A DNA stretch of 46,865 bases from positions 1-46,865 of IMG/VR virus record IMGVR_UViG_3300032297_000062. One strand, written 5' to 3'. Numbering within the stretch: position 1 is the stretch's first letter; each line of letters begins with the position of its first letter. The notes beneath the pieces were generated by a model. The model was not told the origin of the DNA and did not search any database. It saw nothing but the letters and a program-made list of their open reading frames with translations. The stretch is from a virus. Below, piece by piece: positions 29,601 to 36,831 of this stretch. A program made the position numbers and the translations under genes.

Positions 29601-30892
29601 ATCCTATCGGATATCCCGATAGAAGAACAGTTGAAGTATATGTTAATGGAAGACCAAAACAATTTGCTCAAGATTTTGAATTTATACAATCTGAAAATAG
29701 GATTAATTTTGTCCCCGGTGTTTTAAATTCTGGAGATGTAGTTGCAATTTCTATATTGATCGGAAACGATTACATTGTTTCTGGTAACAAGTTAATATTC
29801 AGTAGTTCAGTAAACACAGCAATAACTAGTACAGTTAATGTTTATACATTTAGTAATCATGATGCTAGTTTAATTAGAAAGGAAAGATTCCCAGGAAATC
29901 CGGGAAATACTTTTACCCTAAGTCGACCAGCTCTTGATACAGAGTATTTGTGGGTAGAATTAAACGGAAACCCGTTAATGAGAGAACTTGACTATGTTCT
30001 TTTAAATGACCATACAACCATTCAAATTAGCGATAATATAATACTAGCTAGTACCGATACCTTAACAATAACAAGTGTTGTAGATGTTGTACAGAGTACT
30101 GAAATTATTGGATATAGAATGTTTATGGACAATCTAGGAAGAACTCATTATAAGAGATTAAGTAAAGATTTTTCTACTTCATTAGCACAACCTTTAACTT
30201 CTACAGCTACAACTATTCAAGTAACTGATTCGACCGTATTAACTCCGCCAAATCCTGAAAAATACTTACCAGGGATTATTTTAATTAACGGCGAACGAAT
30301 TGAGTTCTATAAAATTACGGGAAATACATTATCTGCAATTAAACGAGGAACACTAGGTACTGGAGTTGGTTCATATACAGCCGGAACCACAGTAATTGAT
30401 CAAGGCACTGCACAGACTATGACTGTTAGTGATCGTGATCAAACTCAGAGGTTTAAAGTTATTTCCAGTACAACAACTTGGAAATTATCTCAGCTAACAT
30501 TTAATTCTAGTATTCCAGTACATGAACAAATAGATGTATATTACAGAGGTAAGTTACTCCGCAAACCTACAACTGCTACATACATTATCACAGATGGTAC
30601 TATTGCATATGACTCTAACGAGATTAATTCTACAGGAATTTCTAGTAATACAATACTATCTGCTGAATTTACAGCAACAAATACAGGAACTTTAGTGCTT
30701 GGATTTAGTCCAGCAGTGGGTTCAGAACTTAAAGTTGTAAGAAGAATTAGTGATAGCTGGTTTGACACACTTAACACTGGTACTGTTCATGAAGTTTCTA
30801 GCAAATACATGCATGAGAACACAACTGAACAGGTGAAATTCCTATTAGAAAGGCCATCTGCGCTGCCAGATAAATATTACTATGGAAAATAA
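17639..30892 (+). CDS. Giant gp7-position baseplate protein (4417 residues)
   Basis: At 13.25 kb this is the largest gene in the window. Its place between gp6 and the fibres, and N-terminal segments such as YNPHIDWDKFVNFDQYYWMP (about residues 130-150), match the large gp7-like wedge proteins of marine T4-like phages; T4 gp7 is 1032 residues. Visible regions: a beta-rich N-terminal 1300 residues; a middle with many aromatic/Asn motifs; five FG-GAP-like beta-propeller blades (about 2187-2590) with AIGAP, VAAPG and VGAPG; GSGY repeats around 2970-3040 and 3360-3430; and at least eight related beta modules with a V-NG or V-DG core from about 3480 to 4360. A GGAG site lies upstream. I infer wedge scaffold plus surface-exposed extensions. 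No frameshift is seen. Confidence 0.75.
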   Translation: MANSISQVVDISSPGTTRRSVDLLPALFRTDKNAKFLAGTLDQFIQPAQLERLNGWVGSRATPTYNPAKDNYITSNSKLRNAYQVAPALVVKDKNLSISKVLNYDDLINQLEFQGASVKKLDRLVDPQLYSYNPHIDWDKFVNFDQYYWMPNGPDVVSVAGENNLSVSTYTVSDSEDGQYFIFTPDGLTQNPLLTLYRGVTYIFNIQSSKKFWFKNVRIAGTEGQYRGVDTNGISNGKIIFKVDENTPANLFYVAEDSVINGGEILIKSLVDDSKIDVDANIIGKKTYTSGNGVVFTNGLRITFAGNVFPDTYADKEFFVEGVGDKIKLIDVATLETPEKFVSVLDENFDGTGFDDYGFDTFKNTPLIPEYITINRASIDRNPWSRYNRWFHEDVIIASAGYNNRPPVLPVENRGKRPIVEFEPNLQLFNFGSAAITNVQHIDTITTDAFSDIEGQLGYYVNGIEITQGDRIVFTSDTDPYVNSKIFVVNFVRIDGILKIALEEASDSPPFIGASIIVTKGVDNAGTNWWFNGTTWQFGQQKEVYNQAPLFDIFDKDEHSYGDSTYYQSYFLGSKVFGYSIGTGSNDSILGFPLKYKNIADQAFYLFENYFVTDLSRVVDFDTTYYLPISKGFIRKNISAETNFYINVWEESPHYTVPILQYEVIQNNTSQVEITSINNPAYQDVKIEVFLNNNKVFLETDYTLYAQGSRYFVSFINQLKAQDTVLIKVYGNVVPSETGYYDISIGWSNNPLNGPIEEFTLSELTDHAKSMADSHPDFVGKFLGKNNSRDIVNLSRYGSRLVRNKNPLSMAGYFIADKEHNIINAVNQVCLQYNQFKLRFLEQVTNLKGNYDTITSVDLALHNMNIARDASSAYAYADMLPYGNDVTSRQVTVTDSRNVTYGINSVYQLVQTDPRSVLVYHTPVSTGIRTQLLVERDYYFDPYDSTVIIKAPLTKGDVLLINDYASTDGSFVPPTPTKLGLYPKFYPEIFVDNTYATPQKVIQGHDGSIIVAFDDYRDDIILELERRIYNNIKVNYNSNLLDFNDIVPGAFRKTEYGRQEITNLIRAEFLRWNNFYGFDYENNNLYNDNPKTWNFKSGSSLTSPAPLLGNQRAIYKYFYDTDRPHTHPWEMLGFSIEPSWWKSIYGPAPYTSGNLILWDDLEAGLIRDPNGRKIDPKYARPGLLDIIPVDSNGNLLDPAKSQIVHNLNYEDISNNWEFGDWGPVETAWRRSSYWPFVAQIMAILAKPATYSSLLFDTSRVSLNNAGQVVYSPTYDFVTPSDLLLYTDTISGNIVRSAGYSVMLIETGNQKSRTYVADIKSELSELSMNLTHKVGGFVSKDKLSIVIDSVNPATANPGTALSNEDYNIFLDQSTPVSSLAISGIIVQRTLAGYVLRGYDKSYPFFTCLLPEESAKNPDFTVGGKSEQFVTWEPSSSHDTGLSTAELTTAVSSNDGYKFYRVGQVVKYNELYYRVVVSHTSGSFFNFKYFKQLPGIPSVGGITVSKPTKFATTETLIPYGRTYKTEQEVFNIIMGYGAWLESQGAIFDEFQPDLEEVLNWLYTGKEFLYWASQGWGQNTVITLSPFANSVKYKNNNGAIDNLGSAFYEYSVTKADGTSLNQRFLNVNRQDGVITVTTTNTTDGIFFIRFNCVQKEHTLVFNNYSLFNDTIYDVGTGYRQRRLQLNGFRTANWNGDLFSPGFLYDEANITEWAKNSIYQAGAVVRFAGNYYSAIKTINSIDTFDYNEWRLLGEKPISQLLPNFDYKINQFEDFYSLDIDNFDSSQQKLAQHLVGYTPRPYLDNIFNNPISQYKFYQGFIKEKGTRNTISKLGKASSQNIGSYVDYFEEWAFRIGDYGSYTTDKSIEITLDESKFKENPQIVKFVESAPINPNETYIFQTENDVVIKPTTYDNKPFATTSSIYADNIFQLPVAGYVRIDDVTGTAFNKSSLLDISGSLNDGDVVWIAYKDNGDWDVYRYTSITTRVVDASIRVPGNYVTLTTDYYHGLSVGDLISVQQFDTQLDGVHQILAVPELDQLVISSTLTTLSTPFSPAVGMMFKFVSSRFSNPDAISYLDSINRLQFGEKVWVDDDGTGRWAVYEKTDAYTSDSYTPGTSGITFNQRFSFKVVTNNAGTKVVSSAPEYYNSSAGIYGRVYAYYKSSTGTNNLVNSAGILLNISSNQTYYNSTDNPSFGAALALDDTNNFIAIGAPTTSYVKFTTSTDKLNTVSVSGTTSTYTQQGMVKMYQLNIARSETLQEFAVSSPQPQTGALFGSEIFIAESSTGTKLLMVASPGQDNESGAVHYSRYTVSTSNVVTISTSSQVRLPYTVTTDTWGDKFGTSIAGSSNGTSIAVAAPGYANGEGAVYVYAATNTGTFVNTQLITISSPGMAGNIVKADGFASKVLMDSTGKYLFVSAPKSSDNLFKSGKVFVFSKNESGTYLLNQIIVNPYSNNGSDFGSTMSLTPDDKSLVIASVGSNHRPYVTFDTYTKPLSGAIQYVLDPESKERESATTFDSGTVNFFTTVKNSGSVFTFTRLVDRYFYSQELFDNSIVSNQIYGRSIAASSNCIFVGAPGLTTDIGQTGNMFLFDYSLDTWNKKRYEADLVDISKIKSIKLINTEQESIVSYLQFIDPIKGKIPGTADSELKYKTVFDPAVYSIGLPGTTVDSSSSWIDDHVGELWWDLGSVKYVWYEQGELDFRKNNWATVFPGSTIDVYEWVGSRYLPSQWSSIAGTNEGLSQGISGQPKFPNNSVMSVKQVWDPITNTMSNIYYYWVKNKITIPSTGNRKLSSNSVANSIANPRAQGLPFIAPISEDAIILTNIKPYVSGANINLSIDIDDIDNTINKHTEWLLLQEGNKDSVPNAMLKKKVKDSILGRDVLGNIIPDPSLPDRLKYGVKIRPRQSIFKDRLAALRVLVEYANYVLKDQNIVDSTNLDFFNKKEEFPVVSTGLYDYQAEDVLTRDTTIPTRKLTRGVITASVANGKINTVVIENPGFGYGNQFAVEYDIDNNPILWAGPTLTITGTGTGAEIITSVNRLGEIVRATIKNPGTGFITAPIIEVRPFTVLVLADETVANRWSLYQWDYQAYQYIRAKTQSYNTQMYWTYVDWSATNFNTAQDMYITLESPYQLPSVRNITAGNYIKIKNAGDGRYIIIRKTNNSIGTYSNSYDLVYQEKGTIQISDELWKITTGFDYNAGYDQLLYDQIPGVEVENIIDGLDVIFSNNLKVYSNLLFFRLIKYAFAEQKFLDWAFKTSFISVINYAGSLDQRPTYKLNNETYYESYINETKPYHTKVRNFSVNYTATDVTSAVLTDFDCPPTFSTAINNFVPVTFGSSLLNTYPWKSWSDNYAFHLDSIEIYDGGSGYEVPPIVVFSNQAGDQGSGAEAVAYISLGKVTKIVVTKPGSGYTATPVVTLLGGGPTTLTPAKVGIRMTNGLVRSSLIKMKFDRVSGYNEIDTVLAEDNFTTDGYTNTYKLTWAPNADKNNITVKLDGIKVLSDSYSVKTWTEKFAGYSKKYGSITLSTVPNIKSVVTVIYEKDISLFNAVDRIVNFYQPEVDMPGNTATILMAGLEYPGVTIDTLPLESSTGFDSTPFATNNWDDFSPEEGLYETVGSASTTMFTLGYIPAITSTLTVYKNNIRLYGSTVTNTLSNVLQLVNGLVIPDGTKNRVNIFTTSSSTDVISFRLETSDGSLNVIDLDLDMYLSGGDPLADKSLGYGYDRTIPTGPDDLEDIVIDGDSLVSTWNSYGPEENLPGRVSDTVGISVYTMPPTGSAMATVRKYITQSGQTRYSMGATPPTSEYVEVLYNGQLLSNYTIDYTTNEIVFGYSLSSGVLSIRVLSVGGTNLIEKKAITITTATTKIETSVLLSDIRDSYITVNGIKKTLTTHYTVTGKLKSGTAGRGIITFTTPLSVGDVVQIWLFASAIKSYSEVRRQTTSTIVGQTVISLDYPPTNIQPYHNQVIVEKDGKRLSPPDTQYYTVMGNETSFLFNGNYDYPIGYPDRRTVEVYVNGRPKQFAQDFEFIQSENRINFVPGVLNSGDVVAISILIGNDYIVSGNKLIFSSSVNTAITSTVNVYTFSNHDASLIRKERFPGNPGNTFTLSRPALDTEYLWVELNGNPLMRELDYVLLNDHTTIQISDNIILASTDTLTITSVVDVVQSTEIIGYRMFMDNLGRTHYKRLSKDFSTSLAQPLTSTATTIQVTDSTVLTPPNPEKYLPGIILINGERIEFYKITGNTLSAIKRGTLGTGVGSYTAGTTVIDQGTAQTMTVSDRDQTQRFKVISSTTTWKLSQLTFNSSIPVHEQIDVYYRGKLLRKPTTATYIITDGTIAYDSNEINSTGISSNTILSAEFTATNTGTLVLGFSPAVGSELKVVRRISDSWFDTLNTGTVHEVSSKYMHENTTEQVKFLLERPSALPDKYYYGK

Positions 30893-31550
30893 TGAGAACA
30901 CAAACATGCCCGTAAATCCACCAAATACCCCTAATGTAGAAGATACAGGCCTCCACGATACCGGAGGAGTTAAATTACAGGGTCATATTAAGATCTTTGA
31001 TCCCGAAACCAATGAAGTTTTTGTTAACAAACGAAATGCTATTCATTATGAAAATTTTAGCTTGGCATTAGTAAACAGCATTGGCAATCAAGGATACGGT
31101 TGGGTCAGTAAAATGTCATTTGGTAATGGCGGAAGTCGTGTTGATCCTACAGGTATTATCACATATTTGACTCCAAATACTGTTGGTCAAAATGCCTCAT
31201 TATATAATGAAACTTATTCTAAAGTAATCGATGCAAGATCAACCACTAATTTAGATCCTACAAGAAATTTTATGGAAAGCAGACACCTTTTAGGAGCTAC
31301 CTATAGTGATTTACTAGTTAGTTGTTTGTTAGACTTTGGCGAGCCTAGCGGTCAGAATGCGTTTGATAACAGTTCTAATCTAGATGGAAAATATGTTTTT
31401 GACGAACTAGGTTTAAAAGGGTATGATATTAGTGGCAACGAAGTGTTATTAACTCATGTTATCTTTCATCCTGTACAAAAATCGTTAAACAGAATGATTC
31501 AAATTGATTATACAGTAAGAGTTCAGAGTATTAGTGGAACTGGAGCATAA
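30882..31550 (+). CDS. Baseplate structural protein at the gp8 position
   Basis: A 222-residue protein overlapping the end of the giant gene by 11 bases. It has an Asn/Pro-rich leader (about 1-22), a beta strand VKLQGHIKIFDPETNEVFVNKRNAIHYENF (pieces of residues 29-58), then SKMSFGNGGSRVDP near 81-94. The C-terminal half contains beta strands ending in IQIDYTVRVQS. I recognise it as a conserved structural-type protein of marine T4-like phages. Its position after gp7 suggests gp8, but sequence similarity to T4 gp8 (334 residues) is not evident, so I leave the symbol blank. No Shine-Dalgarno is visible; coupling to the upstream gene is likely. Confidence 0.6.
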   Translation: MENNENTNMPVNPPNTPNVEDTGLHDTGGVKLQGHIKIFDPETNEVFVNKRNAIHYENFSLALVNSIGNQGYGWVSKMSFGNGGSRVDPTGIITYLTPNTVGQNASLYNETYSKVIDARSTTNLDPTRNFMESRHLLGATYSDLLVSCLLDFGEPSGQNAFDNSSNLDGKYVFDELGLKGYDISGNEVLLTHVIFHPVQKSLNRMIQIDYTVRVQSISGTGA

Positions 31551-31553
31551 TAG

Positions 31554-33488
31554 ATGTCTACAACAATTAACTATTCAGATCCAAATAAATTAGGCAATAT
31601 TGTAATTGAAGACGCTAGTCCCTCTAATTCTTCTGGCCTTACTACTAATGTTGCAGATGTAACTTTTATAGGTAAAAATGCTTCTAACTATGCCGCAGCT
31701 ATTAATGGCAATTTCTTACATCTAGCAGAAAACTTTGCTAGTCCTGACGCTCCTACTAATCCTATACAAGGTCAATTATGGTATAATAACGATAATCAAA
31801 AGTTATTGGTTAGAGATATTGCATGGCGCCCCGTTAATGGAGTTTGGCAACAACCGGGACCCGATAAACCAACCGGAGCGTTAACTGGAGATGTTTGGGT
31901 TGACACTGCAAAAGGTCAGTTATTTTTAACTAACGACGGAACTAATTGGAATTTAGTGGGCCCTAGTTATAGCAGTACATTGAAAACTGGTAGTTACCCT
32001 GACACTATTAAAGATAACTTTGGAGAATTCCATAGTATTATTAAAAACTACATTGATGATAAAGTAATTGAAATTATTAGTAATGATACCTTTATACCTC
32101 AACAAAAAATTGACGGGTTTGATAATATCCTTGCTGGATTAAATTTAACTTCTAATAATAATGCTTTAGTAAATGCTACAGCATATGGTGCTAGAACTTT
32201 GTATGTTACTACACCAGTTAGATCTTACATTACAGGAAATAGTTTTGCAAGGAACGATATTGACAATAATATTAATGCTGTTCTTACAGTTAGAGATGGC
32301 TTATTAATTGGAGCGGATCCTAGTTTTTCTATTAAAAAAGAAGATTCTAACAAAAATATTTTTATTAATTCTGTTGATGGCGGCAGATTTGCTTTTAGAA
32401 TTTTTAAAACATCAGACGGTAAAAACAATGAAGTTGTAGTAATTGACGGTAATCAAAAAAGTCTCGGTATTAATTTGCCAGCTGGAAGGGTTCCTGCACC
32501 TAATCAAACACTAGAAATTGGCGGAAATTTATTAGTCAATGGGATTGTAGAAATTAAAACAACTGCCTCTCAGGCACTTATAATAGACGGTAAAGCAGTA
32601 TTTGGAAACACTATTGATGTTACAAGTACAGCTACATTTAATAATAGTGTTGCAATGGTCAAAGGTATTACACTTGGACAAGCTAGCACAACAACTGTTA
32701 CTGCAATCCTTACACCTCTAACTGATGCAAAATACGACATAGGCACTGACACACTAGGGTTTCGTAATATCTATGCTAACAAAGTATGGGCAAATTTAGA
32801 AGGTACTTCTAACGCTGCAAATAGTTTAACTAATAGTAGTGTTTTTAAAGTTGACGGGCAAGTTCAAAGTACAGGTTTTGTTTATAAAGGTGTACCTAAC
32901 ACTTATACATTCACTACAGTACTTGGAACAACTGCTATATCTGCACAATCTACAGCAACTTATGCAGAAACTACTGCAACTTTATTGGTGCTTACTACAG
33001 CAACCGGATCTGCTAATCCAGAATTAGCAAAAATTACTAAGGCAGATTTTTTAGCAGATATTTACAAATACTTAATTCCTGCTGGAACAATAATTCCTTA
33101 TGCAGGATTTAGCCTGCCCCCTGAGTACGGCAACGAATGGTTATTTTGTGACGGTGCAACTGTAAGCAGTACTACATATCCTAGATTATATCAAGCTATC
33201 GGATTCAAGTACGGAAAAACATCAATATCTGGACAGTTTAAATTGCCTGACATGCGAGGCCGAGTTCCAATGGGTTATGTTGATATGACCAATGGATTCT
33301 TTAGTAGTCTTTCACCTGCAAATGATAGAATTGTTGCACCCACACCTGATGCAGGACAATCAGCTTTAGGTGTTATAGAAAATGCCAGTTACGGAGGAAC
33401 TACATCTACGCTAATTACAGGTACTGTTAACGGAACTAGTGGAAATGCAGGCCCGTTTGCCTCTATGAATTTTATTATTAAGGTGTAA
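31554..33488 (+). CDS. Tail fibre protein with C-terminal tail-collar domain
   Basis: First of four adjacent paralogues. Residues about 40-140 form the module shared by all four (AINGNFLHLAENFASP, PIQGQLWYN, then a second GDVWVDTAKGQLFL). The middle is beta-rich, with Thr/Asn/Gly repeats typical of trimeric fibres. Residues about 508-644 match the phage Tail Collar family: IPAGTIIPYAGF, EWLFCDGATVSSTTYPRLY and GQFKLPDMRGRVPMG. In T4 gp12 and related fibres this domain ends a receptor-binding trimer. I infer a host-surface-binding fibre or short tail fibre anchored to the baseplate by the N-terminal module. The start lies three bases after the previous stop. Confidence 0.82.
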   Translation: MSTTINYSDPNKLGNIVIEDASPSNSSGLTTNVADVTFIGKNASNYAAAINGNFLHLAENFASPDAPTNPIQGQLWYNNDNQKLLVRDIAWRPVNGVWQQPGPDKPTGALTGDVWVDTAKGQLFLTNDGTNWNLVGPSYSSTLKTGSYPDTIKDNFGEFHSIIKNYIDDKVIEIISNDTFIPQQKIDGFDNILAGLNLTSNNNALVNATAYGARTLYVTTPVRSYITGNSFARNDIDNNINAVLTVRDGLLIGADPSFSIKKEDSNKNIFINSVDGGRFAFRIFKTSDGKNNEVVVIDGNQKSLGINLPAGRVPAPNQTLEIGGNLLVNGIVEIKTTASQALIIDGKAVFGNTIDVTSTATFNNSVAMVKGITLGQASTTTVTAILTPLTDAKYDIGTDTLGFRNIYANKVWANLEGTSNAANSLTNSSVFKVDGQVQSTGFVYKGVPNTYTFTTVLGTTAISAQSTATYAETTATLLVLTTATGSANPELAKITKADFLADIYKYLIPAGTIIPYAGFSLPPEYGNEWLFCDGATVSSTTYPRLYQAIGFKYGKTSISGQFKLPDMRGRVPMGYVDMTNGFFSSLSPANDRIVAPTPDAGQSALGVIENASYGGTTSTLITGTVNGTSGNAGPFASMNFIIKV

Positions 33489-33493
33489 GAGAG

Positions 33494-35380
33494 ATGTCAT
33501 ATACAATATCATTAACTAACGGTAGAACCTTAGTAGTATTAGCAGATCAAAGTTTTGATAAAGTGTCTACCAGTATTACACTTATTGGTAAGAATGTAAA
33601 CGCATATGGACAAGAAATTAACAATAATTTTGTTCACATGTTAGAAAATTTTGCAGGATTAATTGAACCGGATAGCCCTGTACAAGGTCAACTATGGTTT
33701 GATACTGCTGAAGGCCGAATGAAAGTATATAGTACTACCTCTTTCAAACCAGTCGGTGGACCAGTAGTTTCTATTAGTCAACCAAGCGGTTCTGTCACTG
33801 GCGACCTATGGATTAATTCAGCTGAAAAACAGTTATTTTGGTATGATGGTAAAGACTATGTCTCTGTTGGAAACACTACTACAAATGCATCTGGCTGGGT
33901 AGTTGAAACAATACAAGATTTTTCAAATAATGATTGTATTGTAGCAAATTTATATAGTAATGAAACTATTATTGCATCTGCCACTGACATTGATATTACA
34001 TTAAATCCAAGTGTTCCCTTTCTTGGAACAACTACATTAAAAAGAGGAATTACTTTAGCTCCTGGATTTCCGATTCACGGAACTGCAACTAATGCCTTGG
34101 CAGTAGCAGGACTTGTACCAACTGATTATATTAAAAAAGGTATCTATCAGGTCACTACTGGAACAGTATCATTTGAAAGTACTGGCGGTATACATATAGG
34201 TACTAGTTCAGATATACAAATTTTATCTAAAAATAATGTTGCCTACATTTACAATTCGTTAGCAGGACAGAATTTTGAATTAAGATATAATACATCGACT
34301 AATTCAATGGCTCCTGCATTAGCAATTGATGTAGTCAATAACAGAATGGGTATTTTTACAAATACCGCAGTTACTACACTTGATGTTAATGGCGATGTAA
34401 CTATTCGTGGTGCATTAGATGTTATAGGTGCAACAACATTTTTAGAATCAGCTACATTACAAATTACTGATAAAAATATTGAAATAGGAAAAGTTACAAC
34501 TCCTTCGGAAGTTACAGCAGACGGCGGCGGCATAACTTTAAAAGGATCTCCTGATCACACAATTACATATAGTTCTCCAAGTACTAGATGGGATGTTAGT
34601 GATACATGGAACATTGCCGCAGGTAAGACTCTTCAAATTAACGGATTTAATGTTGTTACAGGTAATAGTTTAGGTGCAGTTATTACTGGTTCTAGTTTAA
34701 CTACAGTTGGCACATTAACTAACTTAGTAGTTGATAAAAAGATTACAGTTGGTACAATTGCAATATCCAATACTTCAACTAGTTCTAAACTTGAGACAAC
34801 TAATGGTAGTGCTATCATTGTCAATACTGAACTTGATATGGTAGGGTTTACGGTTAAAAACTTGGCGGCACCGGTACTAAACGCAGATGCTGCAACTAAA
34901 GAATATGTAGATGATAACATTCTTCAAGCAGGTGGCGGAAACGGATTTAGAAAAACTCATACAATGAGTGTAGACATTACACCAGTATGGGGGCAAGCAG
35001 ATAATGATATACATAGTTACATTGTATCTTATCTAAGCAAGATGCTGCCAATTAATGGTTACAATGGTGTTTCTGTAGATTCAACTTATGCAATACCTAA
35101 AGGTGCAAGAGCCAATGTAATGTGTTCCTATTTTACTTCTACTGCATATGACTTTGCTTTAAATTTAGGAAAGAGTTATGTAACAGTTAACAAAGGCACA
35201 GGTACAAATAATCAACCTGTGTTATTTGATGTAGGATCAACTGGAACTGTAACTACTGCTACTGTTTCTGCGGTATTCCTTCCTAGAGTTAACCACTTAG
35301 TAAAATCATTCGTTGTAGCAGATTGGACAGATCCACTTTCTGCTGTAGGAACATGGACCTTTGTGGCCAATATATTATAA
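33494..35380 (+). CDS. Tail fibre paralogue with unique C-terminus
   Basis: Second paralogue, 628 residues. It has the common N-terminal module at about 36-140 (YGQEINNNFVHMLENFAG, PVQGQLWFD, GDLWINSAEKQLFWYDG). The middle includes GDVTIRGALDVIGATTF followed by repeated beta strands and an AATKEYVDD motif near residue 466, common at the end of phage fibre shafts. The last 150 residues differ from the other three copies and are presumably its own receptor-contacting or trimerising head. AGAGAG precedes the ATG. It lacks both the tail-collar domain of the first copy and the YADLAE domain of the last two. Confidence 0.78.
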   Translation: MSYTISLTNGRTLVVLADQSFDKVSTSITLIGKNVNAYGQEINNNFVHMLENFAGLIEPDSPVQGQLWFDTAEGRMKVYSTTSFKPVGGPVVSISQPSGSVTGDLWINSAEKQLFWYDGKDYVSVGNTTTNASGWVVETIQDFSNNDCIVANLYSNETIIASATDIDITLNPSVPFLGTTTLKRGITLAPGFPIHGTATNALAVAGLVPTDYIKKGIYQVTTGTVSFESTGGIHIGTSSDIQILSKNNVAYIYNSLAGQNFELRYNTSTNSMAPALAIDVVNNRMGIFTNTAVTTLDVNGDVTIRGALDVIGATTFLESATLQITDKNIEIGKVTTPSEVTADGGGITLKGSPDHTITYSSPSTRWDVSDTWNIAAGKTLQINGFNVVTGNSLGAVITGSSLTTVGTLTNLVVDKKITVGTIAISNTSTSSKLETTNGSAIIVNTELDMVGFTVKNLAAPVLNADAATKEYVDDNILQAGGGNGFRKTHTMSVDITPVWGQADNDIHSYIVSYLSKMLPINGYNGVSVDSTYAIPKGARANVMCSYFTSTAYDFALNLGKSYVTVNKGTGTNNQPVLFDVGSTGTVTTATVSAVFLPRVNHLVKSFVVADWTDPLSAVGTWTFVANIL

Positions 35381-35394
35381 TCGGAGAAAGATAG

Positions 35395-36828
35395 ATGCCA
35401 TATACACTAAAGAACTATGACGGTACAACACTTACCATAGTCGACGACGGTACTATCGATAGGCAGTTTTCGAGCAGTCTGTATTTGTTAGGTAAGAATG
35501 TCACCGGTTACGGCGTCTATCAAAACGATAACTTTTTATGGCTACTACAAAATTTTGCAGGATCAATAGAACCAATTAACAAAATTCAAGGTCAAACATG
35601 GTTTGATCGATCAGAAGGCGTACTGAAATTAAAAGTGTATGACGGAACAAATTGGAGATCTTTGACAACATTAGATAAGTCAGTGAGTACACCGACTGCA
35701 TCTACAGTTGGAGATTTATGGTTTAAGACTGATACTAGCCAGCTATATGTAAAAGATACGACATCGACTTATGCATTAATTGGCCCTCCGGCAGTTCCTA
35801 ATTACCCAGATACACAACTAATTGCTGACGGAATATTAGATACTTCAAATAACATTCATCCTGTACTTGAATTTGTTGTAAACGGTAATATCATAGGAGT
35901 TATTAGTTCTTCTACATTCGATGTAAAATCTAACGAAGCGGTTTATTCAGCAGGTATTCCTGCTTTAGTAAATGGTATGACTTTTAATAATAAGTCAGCA
36001 CTGGTAGCAACTTCAGCAACAATTGCAAATTTAAAAGTCACTGATAGTAAATTTAGATCTCAATATGGCGGAATATTCGGTGATGGCTTGTATTTTGATA
36101 ATAATTGGGCTACATCAACTTTAGAAAACAACGGTATTACTCCTGTTATTGCTTATGTTGATCAAAATGATTTAGTAGGATATGTTGACGGAATACAATT
36201 AGAAGCTCAGAGAGATCTAAGAATTACTGGACCAAATGTATACATTAATCGTAACAATAATCCTTGCCTAACAGTTGATATTAGAACAGATGATTTATAC
36301 ATTGTTTCTGGAAACACCACTATCACAGGCGGCAATGTTGAAGTTGATACCTTAGTTACTACTAGTATAAGTGCTGGATCAACTACTACACAGGGTACTA
36401 TAACTGGTAAATGGTCATTGGCACCTGGTTCTACACTATCTTCAACTTACGCTGACTTGGCAGAAAATTATGAAGCTGACGATACTTATGCATCTGGGAT
36501 GGTATTAGATTTTGGCGGGTCTGCCGAAGTTACCCTATGCCAAGGAGATATGAGTACAAAAGTTGCTGGAATTATTTCTACGAATCCTGCGTATGTAATG
36601 AATGCTCATCATCAGCGTGAGGGTTATGTTTATTCAATTGCACTTGCTGGTAGAATTCCATGCAATGTAAAAGGTAAGATCAATAAAGGTGATTTATTAG
36701 TCGCTGGCGCCGGAGGATTTGCTAGAGCTGAAAAGACACCTAAAATCGGATCAGTTATTGCTAAAGCAATGGAGGATTATGATTCAACTGAAATTGGACA
36801 AATTGAAGTTATGGTTTGGCGAGGATAA
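35395..36828 (+). CDS. Tail fibre paralogue with Peptidase_G2-like C-terminal domain
   Basis: Third paralogue, 477 residues. The N-terminal module lies at about 36-145 (NDNFLWLLQNFAGSIEP, IQGQTWFDRSEG, GDLWFKTDTSQLYVKD). A short beta-rich middle leads to a C-terminal domain from about residue 350 (SSTYADLAENYEADDTY; then VAGIISTNPAYVMN; GRIPCNVKGKINKGDLLV). This domain is shared with the next gene and resembles Peptidase_G2 or intramolecular-chaperone ends of phage fibres and spikes, which can fold the trimer and cut themselves off. No catalytic residue is established here. A TCGGAGAAAG site precedes the ATG. Confidence 0.78.
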   Translation: MPYTLKNYDGTTLTIVDDGTIDRQFSSSLYLLGKNVTGYGVYQNDNFLWLLQNFAGSIEPINKIQGQTWFDRSEGVLKLKVYDGTNWRSLTTLDKSVSTPTASTVGDLWFKTDTSQLYVKDTTSTYALIGPPAVPNYPDTQLIADGILDTSNNIHPVLEFVVNGNIIGVISSSTFDVKSNEAVYSAGIPALVNGMTFNNKSALVATSATIANLKVTDSKFRSQYGGIFGDGLYFDNNWATSTLENNGITPVIAYVDQNDLVGYVDGIQLEAQRDLRITGPNVYINRNNNPCLTVDIRTDDLYIVSGNTTITGGNVEVDTLVTTSISAGSTTTQGTITGKWSLAPGSTLSSTYADLAENYEADDTYASGMVLDFGGSAEVTLCQGDMSTKVAGIISTNPAYVMNAHHQREGYVYSIALAGRIPCNVKGKINKGDLLVAGAGGFARAEKTPKIGSVIAKAMEDYDSTEIGQIEVMVWRG

Positions 36829-36831
36829 AAA

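Noticed and set aside
30870-30876. ATAAATA before the gp8-position gene
   Set aside because: It is inside the last codons of the giant gene and five bases before the ATG; it could be chance in AT-rich sequence, so it is not listed as a promoter.
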